Assembly: GCA_049671305.1 (NCBI GenBank)
Contig: JBATUR010000033.1
Coordinates: 12,228 to 76,227 of the forward strand
Length of the DNA stretch: 64,000 nt
DNA from: CADCTM01 sp049671305
Lineage (GTDB): Bacteria; Cyanobacteriota; Cyanobacteriia; Cyanobacteriales; Coleofasciculaceae
Direction of reading: 5' to 3'
Part shown: positions 1 through 9,210 of the stretch, piece after piece
How the letters are laid out: each line of letters opens with the position of its first letter
Position numbering within the stretch: position 1 is the stretch's first letter
Position numbers and translations under genes: made by a program
Notes under the pieces: model-generated
Told to the model about the DNA's origin: nothing
The model's input: only the letters and a program-made list of their open reading frames with translations
Databases searched by the model: none

Positions 1-662
1 GACAAAGCCTGGGCGTTAATTAGGTGATGAGTTTCGCGGCTGAGGGGGCAGTGCAGGGTGATAATATCGGAAGCGGCATAAAGTTCAGATAGTTCTGTAT
101 ACTTAACTCCTAATGCCTCAGCTTCTGGGTTTGGGTGGAGGTCATAAGCAAGCAGTTGACAACCGAAACCTTTAAGAATTTGGGCAACGATCACACCAAT
201 TTTACCAGTACCGATGATGCCAACAGTGCGATCGTGTAGGTCAAATCCTAAAAGTCCGTCGAGGGAAAAATTGTTTTCTCTAACTCGGTTGTAGGCGCGA
301 TGAATTTGACGGTTGAGGGTGAGAATTAGTCCGATCGCATATTCGGCGACGGCGTGGGGAGAATAGGCGGGAACACGGACAATAGTCATGCCTAATTCAG
401 CGGCTATTTTTAAGTCTACATTATTGTATCCAGCAGAACGGAAGGCAATCAGGTTTGTGCCTTGATTTGAGAGGATTTTTAAGGTTGTTTCATCCAATTG
501 ATCGTTGACAAATACACATACGGCTGGGCATTCTGAGGCTAAAAGTACAGTGTTGCTGTTGAGATGTGGTTCAAAAAAGCATAATTCGTGATGATGGTTG
601 GCGTTGGCGGCGCTTAAAAATTGCCGGTCATAGGATTTGGTGCTGAAGATGGCGACTTTCAT
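1..662 (-). CDS. D-2-hydroxyacid (D-lactate) dehydrogenase, 3' end outside window
   Basis: This is the N-terminal ~220 residues of an NAD-dependent D-2-hydroxyacid dehydrogenase of the D-lactate dehydrogenase type, which interconverts pyruvate and D-lactate in the cytoplasm. The frame opens at an ATG (complement of 660-662) with MKVAIFSTKSYDR, typical of the LdhA/Ddh group. The substrate-binding half includes FRSAGYNNVDL and RVPAYSPYAVAE, followed by the Rossmann nucleotide-binding motif GIIGTGKIG. The family is about 330 residues, so roughly a third, including the catalytic Glu and His, lies outside the window. No RBS stands out. Assignment to the D-LDH subgroup rather than another 2-hydroxyacid dehydrogenase is likely from the N-terminus. 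Confidence 0.9.
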   Translation of the reverse strand, partial: MKVAIFSTKSYDRQFLSAANANHHHELCFFEPHLNSNTVLLASECPAVCVFVNDQLDETTLKILSNQGTNLIAFRSAGYNNVDLKIAAELGMTIVRVPAYSPHAVAEYAIGLILTLNRQIHRAYNRVRENNFSLDGLLGFDLHDRTVGIIGTGKIGVIVAQILKGFGCQLLAYDLHPNPEAEALGVKYTELSELYAASDIITLHCPLSRETHHLINAQAL

Positions 663-772
663 GATATCTTGAGCTTTTTTCAGCAGAATTTACCACTGAT
701 CAGTTTACGCAAAATTAAGGGCGCTGAGTGTGGTTTGAGATATTTTTAGCTAGGGTGTGCTTAAATTAAAGC

Positions 773-964
773 CTATCTTTCGTCTTGCCTTTTAACTTCC
801 GCTTCAACTAGTAGCTGTGTAGCCATACTTAAAACTTCGCCCTTGGTAAAGTCGCCTCGTTCATGCAAGAGTTCAGACCAGGCACTTAAGATTTGCCAAT
901 CCCTGATTCCCTCTGCTTCTAGGATCGCGATCGCTTCTCGAACCCGGATTGGGATTTCGGTCAT
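773..964 (-). CDS. Small conserved-looking hypothetical protein (63 aa)
   Basis: A 63-residue acidic, probably all-helical protein beginning MTEIPIRVREAIAILEAEG. No domain is recognised, and there is no signal peptide or membrane segment. It lies on the same strand between ppsA (starts 3510, upstream) and the D-2-hydroxyacid dehydrogenase gene, with about 110 bases on each side, so it may be transcribed with either. Codon use looks ordinary for the window, including a HIP1-like GCGATCGC inside the gene. It is called as real because the frame fills the gap cleanly and its composition is protein-like; function unknown. Confidence 0.55.
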   Translation of the reverse strand: MTEIPIRVREAIAILEAEGIRDWQILSAWSELLHERGDFTKGEVLSMATQLLVEAEVKRQDER

Positions 965-1071
965 TTGTTTAGAAATCGGTTTTTAGTCGTAAAAATAGTT
1001 GGAAAGTGCTATTATACGGCACTTGTGGGATTTTTGCTGATTTACACCAGTTGTTTTTACAATTCCTCTTA

Positions 1072-3510
1072 TCAAGAATTTTGATGGGCTTCCACCTCTG
1101 CAACTTTTAAAATTGTCTTAATTACCGAATCGGGATTGAGGCTGATTGAGTCAATACCTTGTTCTACCAAAAAGCTGGCAAACTCTGGGTAGTCGCTGGG
1201 TGCTTGACCGCAGATGCCGATTTTGCGATGGTTGGCTTTAGCGGTTGCGATCGCCATTTTTACCATCCGTTTCACCCCTTCATTACGCTCATCAAAAATC
1301 TGAGCCACCAATGCCGAATCTCGGTCTAATCCTAATGTTAACTGAGTTAGGTCATTAGAACCAATAGAAAAGCCATCAAATACTTGAGCAAATTGATCAG
1401 CCAAAATCACATTACTCGGCAACTCACACATCACATAAACTTCTAAACCATTCACCCCCTTTTCTAAACCATTTTTTGCCATTTCAGCTAACACTTGCCG
1501 CCCTTCATCGGGAGTGCGACAAAAAGGCACCATAGGAATGACATTTGTCAAGCCCATGACTTCCCTTACCCGCTTCAATGCCTGACATTCCAAAGCAAAG
1601 GCATGGCGATAAGTTGGGTCATAATAACGAGAAGCACCACGCCACCCTAGCATCGGGTTTTCTTCCTTCGGTTCAAATTGTTTACCACCCAAAAGATTGG
1701 CGTACTCATTTGTTTTAAAATCAGATAGCCGCACAATTACTGGTTTTGGATAAAATGCCCCTGCAATTATACCAACACCGTGGGCTAATTTATCAACAAA
1801 GAAATCCGGTTTATGGTCATATAGTTTGGTAAGTACCGCAATTTGATTTTTAACTGTTTCATCTTCTAGTTGGTCAAAATAAATTAAAGCCAAAGGATGC
1901 GCTTGAATATGATTAGCAATGATAAATTCTAACCGTGCCAAACCAACACCATCACAAGGAATTGCCGCTAGTCCAAATGCTTGCTCTGGATTGCCCACAT
2001 TCATTAAAATTTTAGTACGAGTTTGGGGTAAATCTTCCAAAGTTGTTTCATTTATTTCAAAAGGTAATAAACCGCTATAAACTCGTCCTTCATCGCCTTC
2101 TGAACAAACAATTGTCACTTCTTGACCAGTATTTAAAACATCAGTGGCATCACCACAACCAACTATTGCTGGGATACCCATTTCTCGTGCAATAATTGCG
2201 GCATGACAAGTCCGTCCACCTTGGTTGGTAACAATCGCACTAGCTTGTTTCATAATCGGTTCCCAGTCAGGATCAGTTCGGTTTGTTACTAATACTTCAC
2301 CTGCTTGGAATAAATCAATTTGGCTAGCATCAAGAATGACTCGCGCTTTGCCTTTTCCAATTGCCGCACCAACACTTCTACCTGTAATTAAAACATCGCT
2401 TTGCTGTTGGAGTTGGTAGCTTTTTAAAACAGTGGTAGACTTTTGAGATTGGACAGTTTCTGGACGTGCTTGAACGATGAATAATTCGCCGGTAATGCCG
2501 TCTTTTGCCCATTCAATATCCATCGGCGTTTCCACATTTCGCACATTGGAATAATGCTTTTCAATTTGTACTGCCCAGCGGGCTAGTTGTAAAATTTCGT
2601 CATCAGTAATGCAGAATTGTTCTCGTTCAGATAGAGGGACTTTAACATTTTTAGTTAAGCGGGAACTACCAACATCGTAGACCATTTTAATTTCTTTTGT
2701 ACCGAGGCGTTTTTCTAAAATGGGGCGAAATTCATCGCTTAAAGTTGGCTTAAAAACAAAAAATTCATCGGGGTTGACGGCGCCTTGGACGACGGTTTCT
2801 CCTAACCCATAAGCGGCGGTAATTAAGGCGACGTTTTTGAAGCCAGTTTCGGTATCAATGGAAAACATAACGCCGGATGAGGCTAAGTCAGAGCGTACCA
2901 TTTTTTGGATGCCGACGGATAAGGCAACCTCAAAATGGTCAAAGCCATTATGCTGACGATAGGAGATGGCGCGATCGGTAAACAGGGAGGCGTAGCAGCG
3001 GTGGCAATACTCCAAAACCCTTTTTATGCCCTGAACATTCAAATAAGTCTCTTGCTGACCCGCGAAGCTGGCATCTGGAAGGTCTTCGGCGGTGGCTGAG
3101 GAACGGACGGCAACCTCGGTTTCGTCGCCATAACGTTGGCAGAGTGTTTGGTAGGCAGTAGCGATCGCTTCTTGCAGTTCTTGGGGGAATGAGGTATTAA
3201 GGATTAAGGAGCGAGCTTGTTTGCCACATTTTTGCAGGTTACCGACATTTTCAACATCTAAGTCAGCAAAAAGTTGCCGCAGTTGGTCTTCAATGTCGGC
3301 TGCTTTGATAAAGTAACGATAGGCGAAAGCCGTGGTGGCAAAACCGTTGGGAACATTGATACCTTGTGGTGTGAGTTGCTGAATCATTTCTCCGAGGGAG
3401 GCATTTTTGCCGCCTACCCAAGGAATATCGGCAATACCGACTTCTTCAAACCAGAGAATTAATGATTGTTTGGAGGCATGGGCAGACTTGGCTTGAGACG
3501 CTGTAACCAT
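1072..3510 (-). CDS. ppsA: Phosphoenolpyruvate synthase
   Basis: Makes PEP from pyruvate and ATP (giving AMP and phosphate) and feeds gluconeogenesis. The 812-residue length fits the family. The N-terminal ATP-grasp-like domain starts after a short lead with GGKNASLGEM and contains AVRSSATAEDLPDASFAGQQ. The swivelling phosphohistidine domain carries GGRTCHAAIIAREMGIPA with the catalytic His. The C-terminal TIM barrel has IGSNDLTQLTLGLDRD and the cysteine motif GICGQAPSDYP. The start is supported by an AGGAGA Shine-Dalgarno about 9 bases upstream of the ATG. It diverges from the sensor kinase at 3700, and an inverted repeat at 3598-3628 lies between them. Confidence 0.96.
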   Translation of the reverse strand: MVTASQAKSAHASKQSLILWFEEVGIADIPWVGGKNASLGEMIQQLTPQGINVPNGFATTAFAYRYFIKAADIEDQLRQLFADLDVENVGNLQKCGKQARSLILNTSFPQELQEAIATAYQTLCQRYGDETEVAVRSSATAEDLPDASFAGQQETYLNVQGIKRVLEYCHRCYASLFTDRAISYRQHNGFDHFEVALSVGIQKMVRSDLASSGVMFSIDTETGFKNVALITAAYGLGETVVQGAVNPDEFFVFKPTLSDEFRPILEKRLGTKEIKMVYDVGSSRLTKNVKVPLSEREQFCITDDEILQLARWAVQIEKHYSNVRNVETPMDIEWAKDGITGELFIVQARPETVQSQKSTTVLKSYQLQQQSDVLITGRSVGAAIGKGKARVILDASQIDLFQAGEVLVTNRTDPDWEPIMKQASAIVTNQGGRTCHAAIIAREMGIPAIVGCGDATDVLNTGQEVTIVCSEGDEGRVYSGLLPFEINETTLEDLPQTRTKILMNVGNPEQAFGLAAIPCDGVGLARLEFIIANHIQAHPLALIYFDQLEDETVKNQIAVLTKLYDHKPDFFVDKLAHGVGIIAGAFYPKPVIVRLSDFKTNEYANLLGGKQFEPKEENPMLGWRGASRYYDPTYRHAFALECQALKRVREVMGLTNVIPMVPFCRTPDEGRQVLAEMAKNGLEKGVNGLEVYVMCELPSNVILADQFAQVFDGFSIGSNDLTQLTLGLDRDSALVAQIFDERNEGVKRMVKMAIATAKANHRKIGICGQAPSDYPEFASFLVEQGIDSISLNPDSVIKTILKVAEVEAHQNS

Positions 3511-3597
3511 ACTTATTTTCTCCTAAGTCTTGATTTTAGTTTAGCTCTAAAGCCTTTTTCTGGAGAAAATAAAGATTCATTTCTTAATTAAATGAAG

Positions 3598-3628
3598 CAT
3601 ACTGGCTTTGTTGATAGTTGCCAGTATG
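3598..3628. promoter_or_regulatory. Perfect 9-bp inverted repeat between divergent genes
   Basis: CATACTGGC (3598-3606) and GCCAGTATG (3620-3628) are perfect inverted arms separated by 13 bases. The element is 87 bases upstream of the ppsA start and 71 bases upstream of the kinase start. It could be a regulator-binding site or an RNA hairpin in one 5' leader. A run of only four T follows on the + strand, so a terminator is less likely. Confidence 0.4.
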
Positions 3629-3699
3629 GCTTTTGCTGTGGCGTCTTCTTAATTGCCGTTTAAATTAGTAGAGTAGCCGACTATAGCAGGAGATTTAGT

Positions 3700-5571
3700 A
3701 TGGAAGAGAGGGCGTTTACTGGGGAAATTAACCTTTTGCGCGATCGCTTAGGTATATTGAATCAATATGTCAGTGAACTTTCACAAACGCCGCAACAATC
3801 AGAGTTTTTGTGCCAAATCTTTGGCGAAGTTGAGACGCGCTTAAGTGGATTGGAGACGTTACTTAACAAATATCATAGACGCGAATCATCTTTAAGAAAA
3901 TGGGCAGAACATTCAGCTTTAATGCTTACTTCCTTTGACGATGAATTGGGAATTTTAAGTGAAGAAGATACTTTTGCCTGGGTTGAAAGAATGCTGGATA
4001 ATCTTGCCCAAAAACAGCAGATGGAGTCAATTTTACAGTATCGAGTTGCTTTTGAAAGCTTGCTTACCCAAATTTCCACCCAGTTTATTAACTTAACCTC
4101 CAAAGAAATTGATCAGGGTATTAATCAGGCACTAAAAGCGATTGGTGAGTTTACCTTTGTTGATCGTATTTATATTTATTCTAGTGATGGTAAGCAGGGT
4201 GCATTAACTCATGAGTGGTGTGCTGTGGGTATTCCGTCATCATTTAATAATGAACTCCAAATACCTAAAGATACTTTTTTATGGATTGCGCCTCAATTAA
4301 TGCAATTTCAAACTGTCTATATTCCTTGTGTAGATGAGTTGCCGGAAGCTGCCGAGGCAGAAAAGTTGATTTTAAAAGCACTTGATGTTAAAACGTTTGT
4401 GGCAGTTCCTTTAGTTTATGATAGCGTTTTAATTGGGGTTTTATGTTTTAGTTCTCTGGTTGAGTTGAAAGTTTGGTCAGAGGAAGATCTTGCTTTGTTA
4501 AGTACTTTAGGTGATATTTTTGCTAGTACTTTAGCACGTAAATATGTGGAGACTGCCATTAGAGAAAGTGAGGAAAGATTTAGACAGTTGGTAGATAATA
4601 TTGACGATGTTTTTTGGATGTACTCTTTGGAGGATAAGCGTCCTATTTATGTTAGTCCAGTCTATGAAAAGATTTGGAATCGTACTTGTAAAAGTGTTTA
4701 TGAAGAGGCTTTTTCTTGGTTAAGTCTTATTCATCCAGATGATCAAAAGCAAGCAAGTCTTGAGCTTGAGGCTTGGCAGCGAGGAGAACGCACTAATTTA
4801 GAGTACCGAGTTGTGCGTCCGAATGGTGAAATTAGGTGGATTTCTGATCGGGCTTTTCCAATTCGTAATCAACAAGGTATTGTTTACCGTTATGCTGGAA
4901 TTGCTGAGGATATTAGTGAGCGTAAACTTGCTTTTGAACAACTGCAAGCTTCATTAAAAGATAAGGAAGTTTTGCTACAGGAAATTCATCATCGAGTCAA
5001 AAATAATTTGCAAATTATTTCTAGTTTGCTCTACTTGCAGGCAAATCGAATTGAGGATAATCAAGCCCGTGAATTTCTGCAAGATAGCCGAAATCGAATT
5101 GAATCAATGGCTTTAGTTCACGAAACTTTGTATCGAAAGATTGATTTTGTTGGCGTCAATTTTGCTGAGTATGTTCAAAATTTAGCGGTAAATTTGTTCA
5201 ATTTGTATAAAATCACTAAATCAAGTATCTCCTTTCAAGTTAGTGTCAGTCCAGAGATTTTAATCAATCTTGACCAAGCAATTCCTTGTGGTTTAATTAT
5301 AAATGAATTGATAACCAATGCTCTAAAACACAGTTTTAAAAAAACTAAAGCTGGCATAGTTTTTGTGAGTTTAGAAACAAATTCAAATCAGCAACTTGTT
5401 TTAGAGGTTGGCAATAATGGCGATCGTTTACCACCTAATTTTCAACTAGAACAAACTCAATCGATGGGATTAAGATTAGTGATGACTTTAGTTAAGCAGC
5501 TACAAGGGACTTTAGAACTTAATCAAAGCGACTTTATCACTTTCACAATTGTTTTCCCTAGCTTAAGGTAG
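3700..5571 (+). CDS. GAF-PAS sensor histidine kinase, HisKA_2 type
   Basis: A 623-residue soluble sensor kinase with no membrane segment. Residues ~1-110 are a helical, possibly coiled-coil lead. A GAF domain spans ~115-285 and a PAS domain with PAC tail ~290-410 (YRYAGIAEDISERK). The phosphoacceptor motif EIHHRVKNNLQ (His 430/431) marks the HisKA_2 family, followed by an HATPase domain with NELITNALKHS and a G-box near GLRLVMTLVKQLQG. The GAF domain has no obvious bilin-binding CH motif. HisKA_2 kinases often act with response regulators, and the next gene, 173 bases downstream, starts with a receiver domain, so the two may form a pair. The signal sensed is unknown. Confidence 0.88.
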   Translation: MEERAFTGEINLLRDRLGILNQYVSELSQTPQQSEFLCQIFGEVETRLSGLETLLNKYHRRESSLRKWAEHSALMLTSFDDELGILSEEDTFAWVERMLDNLAQKQQMESILQYRVAFESLLTQISTQFINLTSKEIDQGINQALKAIGEFTFVDRIYIYSSDGKQGALTHEWCAVGIPSSFNNELQIPKDTFLWIAPQLMQFQTVYIPCVDELPEAAEAEKLILKALDVKTFVAVPLVYDSVLIGVLCFSSLVELKVWSEEDLALLSTLGDIFASTLARKYVETAIRESEERFRQLVDNIDDVFWMYSLEDKRPIYVSPVYEKIWNRTCKSVYEEAFSWLSLIHPDDQKQASLELEAWQRGERTNLEYRVVRPNGEIRWISDRAFPIRNQQGIVYRYAGIAEDISERKLAFEQLQASLKDKEVLLQEIHHRVKNNLQIISSLLYLQANRIEDNQAREFLQDSRNRIESMALVHETLYRKIDFVGVNFAEYVQNLAVNLFNLYKITKSSISFQVSVSPEILINLDQAIPCGLIINELITNALKHSFKKTKAGIVFVSLETNSNQQLVLEVGNNGDRLPPNFQLEQTQSMGLRLVMTLVKQLQGTLELNQSDFITFTIVFPSLR

Positions 5572-5744
5572 ATGTTTTTAGCAAGTACCATAAGTTAATT
5601 CTATTTGAGCATAAAATATCCATATTTCTTAATAATTTATCACACTATTTTAGACAAATTTTGACTAGGCTTAAAGTAGCAAGTTTTGATGAACCTCCTT
5701 CAAGTTAAGTCAGTTGATTAACATAATCCATAAGTTAGACGATT

Positions 5745-7847
5745 ATGGCAAGACTATTAATAGTTGAAGATGAAGGTGTCGTTGCCTGGCATATCCAAGA
5801 AGCCTTAGAAAACTTGGGTCACATTGTTGTGGCAAGTATTGCTTCAGGTCAAAAAGCCATTGAAATCGCGGCGCAAAATCAACTAGATTTAGTGTTCATG
5901 GATATTCGTTTAAAAGGAGAAGTTGATGGGATAGAGGCAGCACAAGAAATTCGCACACGCTTTAATATTCCTGTAATTTATCTAACAGCTTATGCAGATG
6001 ATCAAACATTAGAAAGAGCACTAGCGACGAATCCTTTGGGTTATTTGATTAAGCCTTTTCAAGAAAAAGAATTACAAACAACCTTAGAAGTTGCCCTGCA
6101 AAGACATAAGTTGGAGATCTATTTAGAGAAGCAAAAAGAGTGGTTTTTTACTACCCTTAATAGTATTGATAATCCTACAGTTACCATAGATTGCAATGGA
6201 TATATTAACTTTATAAATCCTGCTGCTGTAGCTTTAATTGGTTGTTCAGAACCAGAAGTTTTGGGCAAAAATGCTACAGAAATATTTAGTTTTATTGATG
6301 TGATAACTAATCAAACAATTGAGAGTCCTTTGCTTAGAGCAATAAAAGAAGATATAACTTTTAGTTTACCAGAATATTGTCTATTACAAACTAAAGACAG
6401 TACGGCAAAACTAATTACTGACACAATTTCTCCAATTAAAAATAGTAATGGTGAAATTATTGGCAGTGTTTTGGTTTTTCATGATATTGCTGAAAATCAG
6501 CAAGAAAATTCTGAAACTCAGCAAAAAAATCTTGATATTGAATTAACTCAAACGAGTTTAATGGCACAATTGCAAGAGCGAACAGCCCAACTTCAACAGG
6601 CACTTGCTTGCAGTAAAATTATCGAACGTGTGATTGATAAAGTTGATGATAACTCAAGCCAAACTGAAATTTTTCAATCAATAATTGAGGAACTTGGAGG
6701 CATTTTAGAAGTAGATTATTGCTGGCTCGCTCAGTATGATACACATAAGACAATAGCAAGCATTAGCTGTGAATACCTTAATAAGTCAAACATCAAGACG
6801 CTACTAAATAGCAAAATCGACTTACCCAACTTCCCTGATTTTTATCGCCATTTATTTAAGCGAAAATCTTGGGAATCTCCCCCTATAGAATTATTGCCAA
6901 CACCGTATCAATCTCTGATAACACCGCAACAAAAAATGTTGATTTGTCCGATTTATGATGAGCAGCGAGTAATTGGAGAAGTTGGTATTTTAATAACGCC
7001 AAATTCCCTACTATCGCCGCCTCAAACTGAGCTAATTTCTCAAGTAATCAGTCACTGTGCCATTACTTTACGGCAAGTCAATCTCGATAAAGTTACTCAG
7101 AAATATATCGGAGAATTAGAATTACTAAACAACCTTAAAGACGACTTTATTAGTTCAGTTTCTCATGAACTAAGATCGCCTTTAACTAATATGAAAATGG
7201 CAATAGAGATGCTGCAACATCTTGTCAACTCGCTCAAAAATAACGATCAGCAACTAGATGGATTACAAAATAGACAGTTGTTGTGGCAAAAAATGGAGCA
7301 ATATATTCAAATTTTACAAGTAGAATGGCGGCAAGAATTTAACTTAATTAGCGATTTACTCAACTTCCAAAGTGAGGGAATAATTTATGAATCATTAATA
7401 TCAATTGACTTACAACAATATTTGCCTGAAATTGTTGAGCGCTTTAGAGAGCAAGCACAAAAACAAGGGCAATTGTTGAGTTGTCAAGTTTTGACTGCGC
7501 TGCCTTGTCTTACCAGCCATTTACCAAGTTTAGAGCGAATTGTTAGCGAACTTCTCACCAATGCTTGTAAATATTCACCTGCTAATAGTACGATTAATCT
7601 TACAGTAAAAGCCTTATCAACTAATCTGGAAATCCAAGTTTCTAATAGCGGTGTAGAAATTCCTTCCCAGGAATTTGAACGAATTTTTCAACCATTTTAT
7701 CGGTATTCTCGCCCAAATTCTTGGTATTATCGCGGTACAGGCTTAGGACTAGCATTGGTCAAAAAATTGGTACAATGCCTAGGTGGAAAAATCACCGTAA
7801 AAAGCCAAAATCAAGAAACAAAATTTGTGGTTACCTTACCTTTGTAG
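5745..7847 (+). CDS. Receiver-PAS-GAF hybrid histidine kinase
   Basis: A 700-residue hybrid with the receiver domain at the N-terminus. Receiver residues 1-120 have the acidic pair near VEDE, the phosphoacceptor Asp 53 (FMDIR) and the conserved Lys 103 (LIKPF). A PAS domain covers ~125-250, then a glutamine-rich coiled-coil linker, a weak GAF domain ~300-445, a HisKA domain with VSHELRSPL (His 474), and an HATPase domain with NACKYSP and GTGLGLALVKKL. An N-terminal receiver suggests phosphate input from another kinase, plausibly the HisKA_2 kinase just upstream. Its 3' end overlaps the convergent dxr gene by 17 bases. No transmembrane segment is seen. Output target unknown. Confidence 0.88.
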   Translation: MARLLIVEDEGVVAWHIQEALENLGHIVVASIASGQKAIEIAAQNQLDLVFMDIRLKGEVDGIEAAQEIRTRFNIPVIYLTAYADDQTLERALATNPLGYLIKPFQEKELQTTLEVALQRHKLEIYLEKQKEWFFTTLNSIDNPTVTIDCNGYINFINPAAVALIGCSEPEVLGKNATEIFSFIDVITNQTIESPLLRAIKEDITFSLPEYCLLQTKDSTAKLITDTISPIKNSNGEIIGSVLVFHDIAENQQENSETQQKNLDIELTQTSLMAQLQERTAQLQQALACSKIIERVIDKVDDNSSQTEIFQSIIEELGGILEVDYCWLAQYDTHKTIASISCEYLNKSNIKTLLNSKIDLPNFPDFYRHLFKRKSWESPPIELLPTPYQSLITPQQKMLICPIYDEQRVIGEVGILITPNSLLSPPQTELISQVISHCAITLRQVNLDKVTQKYIGELELLNNLKDDFISSVSHELRSPLTNMKMAIEMLQHLVNSLKNNDQQLDGLQNRQLLWQKMEQYIQILQVEWRQEFNLISDLLNFQSEGIIYESLISIDLQQYLPEIVERFREQAQKQGQLLSCQVLTALPCLTSHLPSLERIVSELLTNACKYSPANSTINLTVKALSTNLEIQVSNSGVEIPSQEFERIFQPFYRYSRPNSWYYRGTGLGLALVKKLVQCLGGKITVKSQNQETKFVVTLPL

Positions 7848-9057
7848 AAATAGGTTTTTGAGCTTGGGTTTGGCTAATAAAAGATTGAGGAGAAATTGCA
7901 ACGCTTGCTGCCAAAACTTCCTGCCTTGCCCAATTATCTGCTGCCACAATATCTTCTAAAGAAGGCTTGGCACAATGATCAACTCCATGACGATCACAAA
8001 CCTTCTCAATACAACGGGCAATATCTAAATAGCCAATCTTTTCATCCAGAAATAGCGCTACAGCTTGTTCATTTGCCGCATTCAATACCGCAGGCATTGA
8101 ACCTCCTGCCCTACCTGCAGCATAAGCTAACTGCATACAAGGATACTTTTGATGATCTGGTTCTTTAAACGTGAGATTTCCTGCTTTTACTAAATCCAAA
8201 CGTTCCCAATTAGTATAAATCCGTTCGGGCCACGACATTGCATAAAGGATTGGCAAACGCATATCGGGCCAACCCAATTGTGCTAAAACTGAAGTATCTT
8301 GCAACTCAATTAAAGAGTGAATAATACTTTGTGGATGGATGACAATTTCAATATTATCGTAATCCACACCAAAAAGATAATGCGCCTCAATAACTTCTAA
8401 GCCTTTATTCATCAAAGTTGCCGAATCTACCGTAATCTTACGCCCCATCGACCAATTAGGATGTTTTAGAGCATCAGCAACCTTAACTTCTGGTAACTTC
8501 TCCACAGGTAAATCTCGAAAAGCACCACCAGATGCTGTTAGAAGAATACGCCGCAAACCAGCTTTTGGCACACCTTGCAAACACTGAAAAATTGCCGAAT
8601 GTTCCGAGTCAGCAGGTAATAATTTAACACCATATTTTTCAACTAATGGTAATACTACAGGAGCACCAGCAATTAAAGTTTCCTTATTTGCCAGGGCAAT
8701 ATCTTTTCCCGCTTCAATAGCAGCAATAGTCGGCAACAAACCCGCACAACCAACAATTCCTGTAACCACAGTTTCAGCATCGCCATAACGGGCAACTTCG
8801 GCGACACCAGCTTCTCCAGCCATTAAAATGGGTTGATAGTCAAGATCGGCGATCGCCTCCTTCAGTTCAGGTAATTTATCTTCCACACAAATAGCCACAA
8901 TACTTGGTCGAAATTGCCGAATTTGCGCCGCCAACATCTCGACATTACGCCCTGCTGCCAAACCCACAACCCGAAATTGGTCAGGGTATTGAGCAACAAT
9001 ATCCAAAGTTTGAGTGCCGATGGAACCAGTGGAGCCGAGGAGAGTAATCGCTTTCAT
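7831..9057 (-). CDS. dxr: 1-deoxy-D-xylulose 5-phosphate reductoisomerase
   Basis: Catalyses the NADPH-dependent rearrangement and reduction of DXP to 2-C-methyl-D-erythritol 4-phosphate, the committed step of the MEP isoprenoid pathway (carotenoids, phytol, quinones). The N-terminal NADPH motif is GSTGSIGTQTLDI. Substrate and metal-binding motifs PADSEHSAIFQCLQG, HPNWSMGRKITVDSATL and MNKGLEVIEAHYLF are intact. The length of 408 aa is normal, with a slightly extended C-terminus that runs into the 3' end of the convergent kinase gene. The ATG at 9057 directly opens the motif-bearing sequence (MKAITLLGSTGSIG), so the start is secure. Confidence 0.97.
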   Translation of the reverse strand: MKAITLLGSTGSIGTQTLDIVAQYPDQFRVVGLAAGRNVEMLAAQIRQFRPSIVAICVEDKLPELKEAIADLDYQPILMAGEAGVAEVARYGDAETVVTGIVGCAGLLPTIAAIEAGKDIALANKETLIAGAPVVLPLVEKYGVKLLPADSEHSAIFQCLQGVPKAGLRRILLTASGGAFRDLPVEKLPEVKVADALKHPNWSMGRKITVDSATLMNKGLEVIEAHYLFGVDYDNIEIVIHPQSIIHSLIELQDTSVLAQLGWPDMRLPILYAMSWPERIYTNWERLDLVKAGNLTFKEPDHQKYPCMQLAYAAGRAGGSMPAVLNAANEQAVALFLDEKIGYLDIARCIEKVCDRHGVDHCAKPSLEDIVAADNWARQEVLAASVAISPQSFISQTQAQKPISTKVR

Positions 9058-9210
9058 AATAATTTAATAATTACACGCCATTCCACTATAAAATTCTTTT
9101 GTCTATTTCTTTACAACAAAATCAACAATCGAAGCAAACTTTTCTCTCTCCGCCCGGAAAAGTTGCCCATCTATTGAGAAATTTAACTTATCTCAGCTTG
9201 CAAATCAACA

